A program made the translations under genes and the position numbers. This document shows, piece after piece, positions 41,538 through 50,534 of a DNA stretch of 64,000 nt. The notes below the pieces were generated by a model. The model was not told the origin of the DNA, did no database searches, and was given only the letters and a program-made list of their open reading frames with translations. The stretch comes from DASSQJ01 sp963726295 (GTDB lineage Bacteria > Actinomycetota > Actinomycetes > Actinomycetales > Dermatophilaceae). How positions within the stretch are numbered: the stretch's first letter is position 1; the number at the start of each line of letters is the position of its first letter. The stretch is taken from contig CAVSBW010000001.1 of the NCBI GenBank assembly GCA_963726295.1, positions 248,001-312,000 on the forward strand, written 5' to 3'.

Positions 41538-42878
41538 ATGCCGCTGGACTACCCGATCCACCGACGCGCGCTGGCCAACGGCCTGCGTGTCGTCGTGTCC
41601 CCGGACCACACGGTCCCCAACGTCACGGTCAACCTCTGGGTCGGGGTCGGGTCCCGGCACGAGTCATCGGGCCGCACCGGCTTCGCCCACCTCTTCGAGC
41701 ACCTCATGTTCCAGGGGTCGGCCTCGGTCCGCAGCGGCGAGCACTTCGAGGCGCTGATGGCCGAGGGCGGCCGCCTCAACGCGACCACCTGGTTCGACCG
41801 CACCAACTACTTCGAGACGGTCCCGACGGGTGCGCTCGAGCTGGCGCTCTGGCTCGAGGCCGACCGGCACGGGCACCTCCTCGACGCCGTCACCCAGGAG
41901 AACCTCGACAACCAGCGCGACGTGGTGAAGGAGGAGAAGCGCCAGCGGTACGACAACCAGCCCTACGGCACCGCGCTCATCGACGTGTACGAGGCGGTCT
42001 TCCCCGACGGGCACCCGTACCACCACCCGACCATCGGCTCGATGGCCGACCTCGACGCCGCCAGCCTCGATGACGTCCACGACTTCTTCCGGCGGTTCTA
42101 CGCGCCGGACAACACCGTGATCACGCTGTGCGGTGACGTGGAGCCCGACGAGGGGTTCGTCCTCGTCGAGCGCTACTTCGGTGACCTGGGTGCCCGGGCC
42201 GAGGCGGGCCGGCCGCTCGTGGAGCCGCTCGGGCCGCTCGCGGAGCCGGTGCGCGTCGAACGGGTGCGTCAGGTGCCCAACGACCGGCTTCACGTGGCCT
42301 TCCGGCTGCCCGTCGACGACACCGACGAGTTCATCGCGGCCTCGGTCGCGGTCGACTGCCTGGCCGGGCTGTCCACCTCGCGGCTCGCCCGCCGCCTGGT
42401 GCGCCGGGAGCAGACCGCGCTCGGGGTGCACGCGTCTGCCTGGGGCTTCGTCGAAGGGGTCTCCCTCGGCCTCGTCGTCCTCGACGTGGCGCCGGCGACC
42501 GACCCCGGGGTGGTCGAGGACGCCCTGGCCGAGGAGCTCGACCGCCTCGCCACGGAGGGCCCCACCGAGGTCGAGCTCGAGACCTGCCGCGCCCAGGCGG
42601 ACCGCGCCTGGCTGTCCGCGCTGGCCAGCCAGGAGGAGCGCGCCGACCTGATCAGCCGCTTCACCCTGCTCCACGACGACCCGGAGGGTGTCAACACCCA
42701 GCTGGACCGCCTCCACGCGGTGACGGCCGAGCAGGTGCGCGAGGCCGCGGCGCGCTGGCTGCGCCCCGCGAGCCGTGCGACCGTGGCGTACCTCATGGAC
42801 CCAGCCGCCGATGCCGTGGCGTCCGGCGACGACGGCGCCGACACCGAGGCCGCCGACACCGAGGGGGCGCTGGCGTGA
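41538..42878 (+). CDS. M16 family zinc peptidase, catalytic subunit
   Basis: The 446-residue protein from ATG 41538 has the inverted zinc motif HLFEH in GFAHLFEHLMFQGSASV and the distal glutamate region NLDNQRDVVKEEKRQRYDNQ, so it should be active. VPNDRLHVAFRLPV and VSLGLVVLDVAPATD belong to the second half-domain. Single-cavity M16 peptidases of this size work as pairs with an inactive partner, encoded directly downstream with a 4-base overlap. TAGGGT lies seven bases before the start. The C-terminus is acidic. Confidence 0.9.
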   Translation: MPLDYPIHRRALANGLRVVVSPDHTVPNVTVNLWVGVGSRHESSGRTGFAHLFEHLMFQGSASVRSGEHFEALMAEGGRLNATTWFDRTNYFETVPTGALELALWLEADRHGHLLDAVTQENLDNQRDVVKEEKRQRYDNQPYGTALIDVYEAVFPDGHPYHHPTIGSMADLDAASLDDVHDFFRRFYAPDNTVITLCGDVEPDEGFVLVERYFGDLGARAEAGRPLVEPLGPLAEPVRVERVRQVPNDRLHVAFRLPVDDTDEFIAASVAVDCLAGLSTSRLARRLVRREQTALGVHASAWGFVEGVSLGLVVLDVAPATDPGVVEDALAEELDRLATEGPTEVELETCRAQADRAWLSALASQEERADLISRFTLLHDDPEGVNTQLDRLHAVTAEQVREAAARWLRPASRATVAYLMDPAADAVASGDDGADTEAADTEGALA

Positions 42879-44224
42879 GCGCCGCTCGCCCAGTCGTGGG
42901 GCCGCCGCACCCCTGGACGTTCCCGCCGCCCACCGAGCACGTCCTCGACAACGGCATCCGCGTGCTGCTCCACGACGTTCCCGGTCAGTACGTGCTGTCG
43001 CTGCGGGTCGTCGTCCCGCTCTCCCTCGCCGTCGAGCCCCAGGGCCGCGAAGGGGTGGCCGCCCTCACCGCCCGCCTCCTCGACGAGGGGACCGAGCGGC
43101 ACGACCCCGAGGAGTTCGCCGAGCTCATGGAGCGCCACGGGATGGTGCTGGGGGCGGGGGTGTCCGACGGTGGGCTGCTCGTCGACGTCGACGTCCCCCA
43201 GGCGCACCTCGCGACCGCGGTCGACCTTGTGACCGAGGCGCTCGCCGAGCCCTCCTTCCCCGAGGTCGAGGTGCGCCGAATCGTCCGCAACCGGCTGGCC
43301 GAGATCGAGCAGGAGCGCGCCTCGTCCGCGCACCGCGCCCTGCGCGAGCTGTCGAGGACCCTGTGGGACCCGTCCGACCGCGCGTCGATCCCCGCCGCCG
43401 GCGCCCCCGAGAGCGTGGCGGCCCTGACCCGCGACGACATCGCCGGCTTCCACCGCCGCCGGGTCGGGCCCAGTGGCGCCACGATCGTCCTCGCCGGCGA
43501 CCTGTCGGACGTCGCGGCCCTCGACGTGCTCGACGCCGGTCCCGGCCGGTGGGTCAACGACGAGCACGAACCAACACCGGCGCCCACCGCGCCGGTCGCC
43601 GCCGTCGACCGCGCGCGCGTCGTGGTGGTCGACCGTCCCGGATCGGTCCAGACCGAGATCGCCGTCGGGTGCCCCGGCCCGGACCGGTCAACGCCGCACG
43701 GCTGGGCGCCGCACCCGGTCGTGTCCTTCGTCCTCGGCGGCTCCCCGACAGCCCGCGTCGACGCCGTGCTCCGGGAGGAGAGGGGGTACACCTACGGCAT
43801 CCGCACGAGCTTCCGCCCGCGCGTGGCCGGCGGGAGCTTCGTCGCCTCGGGCTCGGTACGGTCCGAGGTCACGGCCGAGGCCACGGGCCTGCTCCTCGGG
43901 ATCCTCGACGGCGCCCGGGAGGGCTTCACGCAGGCCGAGCTGCGCACCGGCACCGACTTCATCGGGCGGACCGCTCCCGGCCGGTACGCCACCGCGGACG
44001 CCGTCGCCGACGAGAGCGCCACCCTCGCGATGGAGCGGCTCCCCGTCGACTTCACGACGCAGAACCTGGCCGCCGTGGCGCGACTGGAGCGCCAGGACCT
44101 CGACGACGCCTACCGCCGGACCGCCACGGGGGAGTGGAGCGTCGTGCTGGTCGGCGATGCGGAGCGGGTCGTGCCCGGGCTCGAGGCCGTGCTGCCCGGA
44201 CCGGTGACGACCGTTGCCCGCTGA
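42875..44224 (+). CDS. M16 family peptidase, non-catalytic partner
   Basis: This 449-residue M16 homologue lacks HxxEH: the corresponding segment reads REGVAALTARLLDEGTER. It keeps the R/Y substrate-binding motif EERGYTYGIRTSFRPR, as expected for the inactive subunit of a two-chain peptidase. GTG 42875 overlaps the stop of the catalytic gene, favouring equal production. Together they should form a clam-shell that degrades small peptides. Confidence 0.9.
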   Translation: MSAARPVVGPPHPWTFPPPTEHVLDNGIRVLLHDVPGQYVLSLRVVVPLSLAVEPQGREGVAALTARLLDEGTERHDPEEFAELMERHGMVLGAGVSDGGLLVDVDVPQAHLATAVDLVTEALAEPSFPEVEVRRIVRNRLAEIEQERASSAHRALRELSRTLWDPSDRASIPAAGAPESVAALTRDDIAGFHRRRVGPSGATIVLAGDLSDVAALDVLDAGPGRWVNDEHEPTPAPTAPVAAVDRARVVVVDRPGSVQTEIAVGCPGPDRSTPHGWAPHPVVSFVLGGSPTARVDAVLREERGYTYGIRTSFRPRVAGGSFVASGSVRSEVTAEATGLLLGILDGAREGFTQAELRTGTDFIGRTAPGRYATADAVADESATLAMERLPVDFTTQNLAAVARLERQDLDDAYRRTATGEWSVVLVGDAERVVPGLEAVLPGPVTTVAR

Positions 44225-44729
44225 GGCCGGACCCCGGCACTCACTCGTCATGGCCTCCCCGGTCGGGCGGCTGGAGCTCGTCGCGCACGCGGGCGCGCTC
44301 GTCGCCATCCACTTCGACGCCGCGCCCGACGGGGGGAGCGGGTCGCAGCGGGGCGGCTCCGCCGTCCTCACCCGGGCCCACCGCCAGCTCTGCGAGTACT
44401 TCGCCGGTGACCGGCGCGCCTTCGACCTGCCGCTGCGGCCGACCGGCACCGACTTCCAGCGGCGGGTGTGGGGCGTCCTGGCCACGGTGCCGTGGGGCAC
44501 CACCACCACCTACGGCGAGATCGCCCGACGGCTCGGCCTGCCGCCGGGTGCCTCGCGGGCGGTCGGTGCGGCCAACGGGGCCAACCCGCTGCCCGTCGTG
44601 CTGCCGTGCCACCGCGTCGTCGGCAGGGACGGACGGCTCACCGGGTACGCGGGTGGGCTCGACCGGAAGGCGACGCTTCTCCGCCTCGAGCACGTGCGCA
44701 CCGAGGCCGACCAGGAGTACCTCTTCTGA
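44214..44729 (+). CDS. ogt: Methylated-DNA--protein-cysteine methyltransferase (Ogt)
   Basis: The 171-residue protein repairs O6-alkylguanine by transfer to its cysteine. The active site is VVLPCHRVVGRDGRL, and the helix-turn-helix before it is TTTTYGEIARRLGLPPGASR with the Arg finger AVGAANGANP. The N-terminal RNase H-like domain begins near SPVGRLELVAHAGALVAIHF. TTG 44214 overlaps the end of the M16 gene; ATG 44250 would be a shorter alternative that trims the first strand. Confidence 0.92.
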   Translation: MPAEAGPRHSLVMASPVGRLELVAHAGALVAIHFDAAPDGGSGSQRGGSAVLTRAHRQLCEYFAGDRRAFDLPLRPTGTDFQRRVWGVLATVPWGTTTTYGEIARRLGLPPGASRAVGAANGANPLPVVLPCHRVVGRDGRLTGYAGGLDRKATLLRLEHVRTEADQEYLF

Positions 44730-44735
44730 CGGCGG

Positions 44736-45569
44736 TCAGTAGCGGTCGTCGTCCCGCACGGACGAGGGGCGGCCCGACCGCGTGCCGAGGCGGGCGAGGA
44801 CCTCGTCGTGGAGGAGGCCGTTGGTCGCCAGGGCGTTGCCGCCGTGCGGGCCCTCCTCGCCCTCGAGGGAGGTGAACCGTCCCCCTGCCTCACTGACCAC
44901 GGGGACGAGGGCGGCCATGTCGTGCAGCGACAGCTCCGGCTCGGCCGCGATGTCGACGGCGCCCTCGGCGACGAGCATGTACGACCAGAAGTCCCCGTAG
45001 GCCCGATCGCGCCAGCACGAGCGCGCCAGGTCCAGCACGGCGTCGAGCCGGCCGACGGACTCCCACGAGGTGGTGCTCGACACCGAGAGCGAGGCGTCCG
45101 CCAGGCGGTGCACGCCCGAGACCCTGATGCGGCGGGCCGAGGTCAGGCTGCGCCCCGACCAGGCCCCGGACCCGGTGGTCGCCCACCAGCGCCGCCCGAG
45201 CGCCGGCGCCGCCACGAGCCCGAGCACGGGTACGCCGTCGTCGACCAGGGCGATGAGCGTCGCCCACACGGGGACCCCACGAACGTAGCTGTGGGTGCCG
45301 TCGATCGGGTCGACGACCCACTGGCGGGGGCTGCGGCCGGTGGGCTCGAACTCCTCGCCGATCACGGCGTCGCGCGGGCGGCTGCGGGCGAGCTGGCCCC
45401 GGATCAGCTCCTCGGCGTCGCGGTCGGCGTCACTGACGAGGGTGAGGTCGGGCTTGGTCTCGACGTGGAGGTCGTCCGCGCGGAAGCGCGCGACGGTGAC
45501 CCGCTCGACGCTGTCGGCGAGGACGTGGGCGAGGCGCAGGTCGTCGTCGTAGGCGAGCACGGGGCTCAC
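44736..45569 (-). CDS. hisN: Histidinol-phosphatase HisN (inositol monophosphatase family)
   Basis: The 277-residue protein has the IMPase metal motifs: IGEEFEP, WVVDPIDGTHSYVRGVPVWA and a C-terminal GDFWSYMLVAEGAVDIAAEP. In actinobacteria this family member is the histidinol-phosphate phosphatase of histidine biosynthesis and usually lies directly after rsgA. Here rsgA is 6 kb away, with the peptide ABC operon in between. The start is GTG 45569. Confidence 0.85.
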   Translation of the reverse strand: MSPVLAYDDDLRLAHVLADSVERVTVARFRADDLHVETKPDLTLVSDADRDAEELIRGQLARSRPRDAVIGEEFEPTGRSPRQWVVDPIDGTHSYVRGVPVWATLIALVDDGVPVLGLVAAPALGRRWWATTGSGAWSGRSLTSARRIRVSGVHRLADASLSVSSTTSWESVGRLDAVLDLARSCWRDRAYGDFWSYMLVAEGAVDIAAEPELSLHDMAALVPVVSEAGGRFTSLEGEEGPHGGNALATNGLLHDEVLARLGTRSGRPSSVRDDDRY

Positions 45570-45754
45570 GGTAGCGCCTCGGCGCCGAAGATCTTCCGGC
45601 CTCGGAGTCGGGTCGGTAGCGCTTCGGTCACAATTGGGTTGCGGAGCCCGCGTGAACTTCCATTGGCCCGGTTCATGGTGTTTCGTGGTGGCCGCACGCC
45701 CGGAAGGCGATGCAATCCCGAAACGCTCCCGACCGGGGGCATCTCATGGTGAGC

Positions 45755-45773
45755 GCCACCCGAGCCGGGTGGC
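45755..45773 (+). other. Leader hairpin before the peptide-binding protein gene
   Basis: GCCACCCG-AGC-CGGGTGGC is a perfect 8-bp stem with a 3-base loop, ending 14 bases before the strong GTAGGAGG ribosome-binding site at 45788. It could stabilise the mRNA of the abundant binding protein. The remaining 180 bases upstream hold the promoter region, with AT-richer DNA at 45630-45690, but no clear hexamers. Confidence 0.4.
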
Positions 45774-45801
45774 AGGACCCACTTCACGTAGGAGGACATC
45801 C

Positions 45802-47427
45802 ATGCGAGGAACCACTCGCACGGTCGCCGTTGCGGCCATGTCCGCCGTTGCACTGCTCGCCGCCGGTTGTGGCGGCGGGGGCGACGACGGTGGCAGCAGC
45901 GAGACGACGGCGGCGGCGGCCAAGGCCGGCGGAGAGATCATCACCGACGGTTGCACGCCCGAGAACCCGCTCGTCGCGGGTAACACCAGCGAGACCTGTG
46001 GTGGCAACATCCTGGACACGCTCACCGCCAAGCTGGTCCACTACGACACCGAGACCGCGCAGCCGGAGAACGACATCGCGGAGTCGATCGAGACCGACGA
46101 CAACCAGAACTTCACGGTCAAGATCAAGCAGGGCTACAAGTTCTCGGACGGCACCGAGGTCAAGGCCAAGAACTTCGTCGACGCCTGGAACTACACCGCG
46201 TTCGGTCCGAACGGGCAGGGTGGCAGCTACTTCTTCACCCCGATCGAGGGCTACGACGAGGTCAGCGCGGAGGACTCCAAGGTCAAGGAGATGTCCGGCC
46301 TGAAGGTCGTCGACGACTACACCTTCACCATCAAGACCTCCGAGAAGGTCTCGAACCTGCCGATCCGCCTGGGCTACACCGCGTTCGCCCCCCAGCCCGA
46401 CGCGTTCTTCTCGGACCCGGAGGGCTTCGGCAAGGCGCCGATCACCGCCGGTCCGTACAAGTTCGACTCGTGGACCGAGGGCCAGAGCATCGTCGTGGTC
46501 AAGAACCCCGACTACTCGGGTGACTTCCCTGGCAACCTGGACAAGATCACCTGGAAGATCTACCAGGACCCGGACGCCGCGTACAACGACCTGCTCGCCG
46601 GCCAGCTCGACGTCATCAAGTCGATCCCGACCTCGGCGCTGATCGACGACAAGTACACGCAGGACCTTCCGGACCGCAACGCCACCAAGGAGTACGGCGG
46701 CGTCGCGATCATCGGTATGAACCCGACGGTCGACCCGAAGCTGAAGAACGTCGACCTGCGCAAGGCCCTCTCGATGGCGATCGACCGCGACACCATCATG
46801 GAGAAGATCTTCAACAACACCCGGACGTCCGCGGCCGGATGGGTGGCCCCGGGCATCGACGGCTACAAGGCCGACGCCTGTGGTGAGGCCTGCGTCTACG
46901 ACCCGGAGAAGGCCAAGGCCCTCTTCGAGCAGGCCGGTGGCTACACCGGCAAGCTGACGCTCTCCTACAACGGTGACGGTGACCACAAGGCGTGGACCGA
47001 GGCCGTCTGCAACAGCATCAAGCAGACTCTCGGCGTCGACTGCGTCGCGACCCCGGTCGTCGACTTCGCGACGTTCCTCACCAAGCTCGGGAACAACGAG
47101 ATGAAGGGCATGTTCCGCATGGGCTGGGTCATGGACTACCCGTCCATCGAGAACTTCCTCGCTCCCACCTATGGCAAGGGCGCCGACTCGAACTACTACG
47201 ACTACAAGAGCCCGGAGTTCAACCAGCTCCTCGCGGAGGCGGCTGCCGCTCCCACGCTGGACGAGGCGAACGCCAAGTACCAGGAGGCGGAGGCGGTCCT
47301 CGCGAAGGACTTCCCGACGATCCCCTTCTACTACTACAAGGCGGTCATCGGCTGGTCCGACAAGGTGAACACCGTGGGTATCACGCCGTTCGGTAACCCC
47401 GACTTCGTGAACATCAGCGTCAAGTGA
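45802..47427 (+). CDS. Peptide ABC transporter substrate-binding lipoprotein (family 5)
   Basis: The 541-residue protein begins at ATG 45802 with GTAGGAGG about seven bases upstream. A lipoprotein signal peptide ends in the lipobox ALLAAGC (Cys23), so the mature protein is membrane-tethered outside the cell. SBP_bac_5 features are DIAESIETDDNQNFTVKIKQ, YKFSDGTEVKAKNFVDAWNY, AFAPQPDAFFSDPEGFGKAP, GPYKFDSWTEGQSIVVVKNP and DLRKALSMAIDRDTIMEKIF. Four cysteines in the mature part (TDGCTPEN, SETCGGN, ADACGEACVYD) suggest disulfides. It delivers peptides to the permeases encoded downstream. Confidence 0.93.
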   Translation: MRGTTRTVAVAAMSAVALLAAGCGGGGDDGGSSETTAAAAKAGGEIITDGCTPENPLVAGNTSETCGGNILDTLTAKLVHYDTETAQPENDIAESIETDDNQNFTVKIKQGYKFSDGTEVKAKNFVDAWNYTAFGPNGQGGSYFFTPIEGYDEVSAEDSKVKEMSGLKVVDDYTFTIKTSEKVSNLPIRLGYTAFAPQPDAFFSDPEGFGKAPITAGPYKFDSWTEGQSIVVVKNPDYSGDFPGNLDKITWKIYQDPDAAYNDLLAGQLDVIKSIPTSALIDDKYTQDLPDRNATKEYGGVAIIGMNPTVDPKLKNVDLRKALSMAIDRDTIMEKIFNNTRTSAAGWVAPGIDGYKADACGEACVYDPEKAKALFEQAGGYTGKLTLSYNGDGDHKAWTEAVCNSIKQTLGVDCVATPVVDFATFLTKLGNNEMKGMFRMGWVMDYPSIENFLAPTYGKGADSNYYDYKSPEFNQLLAEAAAAPTLDEANAKYQEAEAVLAKDFPTIPFYYYKAVIGWSDKVNTVGITPFGNPDFVNISVK

Positions 47428-47460
47428 CGTGACGCGGAGCTAGCTCCGCCCCACCCCAGC

Positions 47461-47498
47461 GGTCGGCCTGCCGGTGCAACAGCACCGGCAGGCCGACC
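47461..47498 (+). terminator. Intra-operon hairpin after the binding-protein gene
   Basis: A perfect 16-bp stem (GGTCGGCCTGCCGGTG at 47461-47476, complement 47483-47498) with a 6-base loop lies between the binding-protein and permease genes. It probably gives more binding protein than permease, or protects the upstream mRNA from 3' decay. Confidence 0.7.
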
Positions 47499-47626
47499 CA
47501 CGTGGACGCCAGGTCGGGCCGGGCGGGTACCCCGCCGCTCACCCGGCGGGTAGTGTGCTCGTCGTCACCCGGCGAGGCTGGTTCCCCCGTCGAGCGAACC
47601 TCGGCACGGACCCTTAAGGAGTCGAC

Positions 47627-48553
47627 ATGGGCAAGTACGTCGTACGGCGTCTGCTCCAGATGATCCCCGTCGTTCTCGGGGCGACCTTCCTCATCTTCTG
47701 GATGGTCTACGCGCTGCCCGGCGACCCCACCGCGGGCAAGTGCGGGGAGCGCAAGTGCTCCGAGGCCTACATCGCCAAGTTCTACGAGGAGCACAACCTC
47801 AACGACCCGCTGCCCGTCCAGTACGCGAAGTACCTGGGGCAGGTGGTCCAGGGCGACCTGGGGACCAACCAGTACGGCGTGCCGGTCACGGAGGACCTGG
47901 CCAAGCGGTACCAGGTCACGGGGAAGCTCGCCGTCATGGCAGTGATCTTCGAGGTGACCATCGGCCTGGGCGCGGGCATCCTCTCGGGGATCCGAAAGGG
48001 CAGATTCGTCGACAATCTCGTCCTGGTGTCGACGTTGGTGGTGATCTCAATACCCATCTTCGTCATCGGCGCCCTGTCCCAGTACTTCCTCGGCGTCAAG
48101 CTCGGCATCTTCCCGGTCACGGTCGGGAGCGACCCGTCGTTGTACGAGCTGATGCTCCCGGCCATGGTGCTCGGCTCGGTGTCGATCGCCTACGTCGCCC
48201 GGCTGACCCGCACGAACCTCTCCGAGAACCTTCGCGCCGACTACGTCCGGACGGCGACGGCCAAGGGCCTCACCCGGCGCCGTGCGGTGGGGCTGCACGC
48301 CCTGCGGAACTCGCTGATCCCGGTCGTCACCTTCGTCGGCTTCGACTTCGGTGCCCTGCTCGGCGGTGCCATCGTCACCGAGGCGATCTTCAACGTCCAG
48401 GGCATCGGCAGCTACATCTACCGCGGCATCAACACCCGTGACGGTGTCGCCGTCGTGGGCGCGGTGACCGTGCTCGTCCTCGTCTACCTGTTCGTGAACC
48501 TGCTCGTCGACCTCCTCTACGGATTCCTTGACCCGAGGATCAGCCATGACTGA
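47627..48553 (+). CDS. Peptide ABC transporter permease (DppB-like)
   Basis: The 308-residue inner-membrane protein has about six transmembrane segments. The first is at residues 9-30 (LLQMIPVVLGATFLIFWMVY), followed by an extracytoplasmic loop with CGERKCSEAY. The EAA loop that contacts the ATPases is DYVRTATAKGLTRRRAVGLH, followed by ALRNSLIPVVTFVGFDFGAL. ATG 47627 has AAGGAG six bases upstream. Its end overlaps the next permease gene by 8 bases. Confidence 0.93.
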   Translation: MGKYVVRRLLQMIPVVLGATFLIFWMVYALPGDPTAGKCGERKCSEAYIAKFYEEHNLNDPLPVQYAKYLGQVVQGDLGTNQYGVPVTEDLAKRYQVTGKLAVMAVIFEVTIGLGAGILSGIRKGRFVDNLVLVSTLVVISIPIFVIGALSQYFLGVKLGIFPVTVGSDPSLYELMLPAMVLGSVSIAYVARLTRTNLSENLRADYVRTATAKGLTRRRAVGLHALRNSLIPVVTFVGFDFGALLGGAIVTEAIFNVQGIGSYIYRGINTRDGVAVVGAVTVLVLVYLFVNLLVDLLYGFLDPRISHD

Positions 48554-49496
48554 CACCACCGAGACCGACACCGAGGTCCGGACCGCCGGACCGCAGACCG
48601 ACGAGCTGAGGGGGTCCGGCGGCGAGGCCCAGGAGGCCCGCTCGATCGGCGCCGACGCACGGCGCCAACTCGCGAAGAACCCGCTCTTCTGGATCTCGGC
48701 CACACTGATCGCGATCTTCGTGCTCATGGCGATCTGGCCCAGCCTCTTCACCAACACGGACCCGAACGAGGCGGTCCTCGTGGACTCGCGAGCGACGCCC
48801 AGCGCCGACAACTGGTTCGGCCGCGACATCCAGGGGTACGACGTCTACGCGCGGACCATCTACGGTGCCCGGGCATCCATCCTCGTCGGGGTGTTCACGA
48901 CGTTGTTCACGGTGGCCGTCGGCGGGACCATCGGCGTCCTCGCGGCGTACAACGGCGGCTGGCTCGACTCGCTGATCTCGCGGTTCGCCGACGTCTTCTT
49001 CGCCATCCCGTTCATCCTCGGGGCGATCCTGCTGATGACCTCGCTCACCGACGTCCTGAACAACTACTTCGGGATCATCTTCAAGGTCGTGCTCGCGCTC
49101 ACGATCTTCGGCTGGCCCAGCCTCGCTCGACTCATGCGGTCGAGTGTGTTCCAGGTGCTGCCCAACGACTACATCCAGGCGGCGCGCGCCCTCGGTGCGA
49201 GCCCGTGGCGGGTCATCCGCTCGCACATCATCCCCAACGCGATGGGCCCGATGATCGTCGTCGCGACGATCAACCTCGGCGTCTACATCTCGGCGGAGGC
49301 GACCCTGTCGTTCCTCGGCATCGGGCTGCAGCCCCCGGTCATCTCCTGGGGCGTCTCGATCAACGACGCCATCGTCGGCCTGCGGACCACGCCGCACATG
49401 CTCCTCTTCCCGAGCGCGTTCCTCAGCCTCACAGTGCTCGCGTTCATCATGCTCGGGGACGCCGTGCGCGACGCCTACGACCCGAAGACCCGGTGA
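48546..49496 (+). CDS. Peptide ABC transporter permease (DppC-like)
   Basis: The 316-residue protein begins at ATG 48546 with GAGG upstream. An acidic cytoplasmic N-terminus of about 50 residues precedes the first membrane helix (PLFWISATLIAIFVLMAIW). The DppC core has NWFGRDIQGYDVYARTIYGA and the EAA loop DYIQAARALGASPWRVIRSH, followed by IIPNAMGPMIVVATINLGVY. It pairs with the DppB-like permease to form the channel. Confidence 0.93.
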   Translation: MTDTTETDTEVRTAGPQTDELRGSGGEAQEARSIGADARRQLAKNPLFWISATLIAIFVLMAIWPSLFTNTDPNEAVLVDSRATPSADNWFGRDIQGYDVYARTIYGARASILVGVFTTLFTVAVGGTIGVLAAYNGGWLDSLISRFADVFFAIPFILGAILLMTSLTDVLNNYFGIIFKVVLALTIFGWPSLARLMRSSVFQVLPNDYIQAARALGASPWRVIRSHIIPNAMGPMIVVATINLGVYISAEATLSFLGIGLQPPVISWGVSINDAIVGLRTTPHMLLFPSAFLSLTVLAFIMLGDAVRDAYDPKTR

Positions 49497-49499
49497 CCC

Positions 49500-50534
49500 A
49501 TGACCGACACGGCAACCAAGCACCAGACCACCGAGCTGGGCTACGAGCCCGTCGACGGCCGGCTGATCGACGTCGAGGACCTGTTCGTCGAGTTCCACAC
49601 CGACGAGGGATTGGCCAAGGCCATCAACGGCGTGTCCTTCACCCTCGACCAGGGGGAGTCCCTCGCCATCCTCGGTGAGTCCGGCTCCGGGAAGTCGGTG
49701 ACCGCCCAGGCGATCATGGGCATCCTCGACATGCCCCCGGCGTCCATCCCCTCCGGTCACATCCGGTACTGCGGGAACGACCTGCTGACGATGCCCGACG
49801 AGGAGCGCCGCAAGATCCGCGGTGCCGAGATCGCGATGATCTTCCAGGACGCCCTGTCGTCGCTGAACCCGGTCTTCCCGGTGGGCTGGCAGATCGCGGA
49901 GATGTTCCGGCAGCACCGAGGGATGAACAAGTCCGACGCACTCGAGCAGGCCGTGCGGCTGATGGAGCGCGTCTCCATCCCCGCTGCACGGGAGCGGGTC
50001 AAGGCCTACCCGCACCAGTTCTCGGGCGGCATGCGCCAGCGCATCATGATCGCCATGGCCATCGCGCTCGACCCCGCCGTGCTCATCGCCGACGAGCCGA
50101 CGACGGCCCTCGACGTCACGGTGCAGGCCCAGATCATGGCCCTCCTCCAGGAGCTGCAGGAGGAGCGGAAGATGGGGCTGGTCCTCATCACCCACGACCT
50201 CGGTGTCGTCGCCGACGTCGCCGACCGCGCGGTCATCATGTACGCCGGCCGGCTGGTCGAGAAGGCCGATGTCTTCGACCTCTACGCCAACCCGGCGCAC
50301 CCCTACACCGAGGGTCTGATCAACTCCATCCCGCGGCTCGACCAGAAGGGGCTGACGCTCAACGCGATCGGCGGGCTGCCACCGAACCTCCTGGACATCC
50401 CCCCGGGGTGCGCCTTCAACCCGCGGTGCAACCGCGCACAGGACATCTGCCGCACCGACGTCCCCGAGCTGCACGAACCGGCGCCCGGACGGCTGTCCGC
50501 GTGTCACTTCGCCGAGGAGGTTCTCAATGGCTGA
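49500..50534 (+). CDS. Peptide ABC transporter ATPase (DppD-like)
   Basis: This 344-residue nucleotide-binding protein has Walker A LGESGSGKS, the Q-loop MIFQDALSSLNPV, signature FSGGMRQR, Walker B VLIADEPTTALDVT and the H-loop LITHDLGVVAD. The C-terminal oligopeptide-transporter extension carries cysteines in PPGCAFNPRCNRAQDICRTD and SACHFAEE, which in some Dpp/Opp ATPases bind a 4Fe-4S cluster. It overlaps the DppF-like gene by 8 bases. Confidence 0.94.
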   Translation: MTDTATKHQTTELGYEPVDGRLIDVEDLFVEFHTDEGLAKAINGVSFTLDQGESLAILGESGSGKSVTAQAIMGILDMPPASIPSGHIRYCGNDLLTMPDEERRKIRGAEIAMIFQDALSSLNPVFPVGWQIAEMFRQHRGMNKSDALEQAVRLMERVSIPAARERVKAYPHQFSGGMRQRIMIAMAIALDPAVLIADEPTTALDVTVQAQIMALLQELQEERKMGLVLITHDLGVVADVADRAVIMYAGRLVEKADVFDLYANPAHPYTEGLINSIPRLDQKGLTLNAIGGLPPNLLDIPPGCAFNPRCNRAQDICRTDVPELHEPAPGRLSACHFAEEVLNG

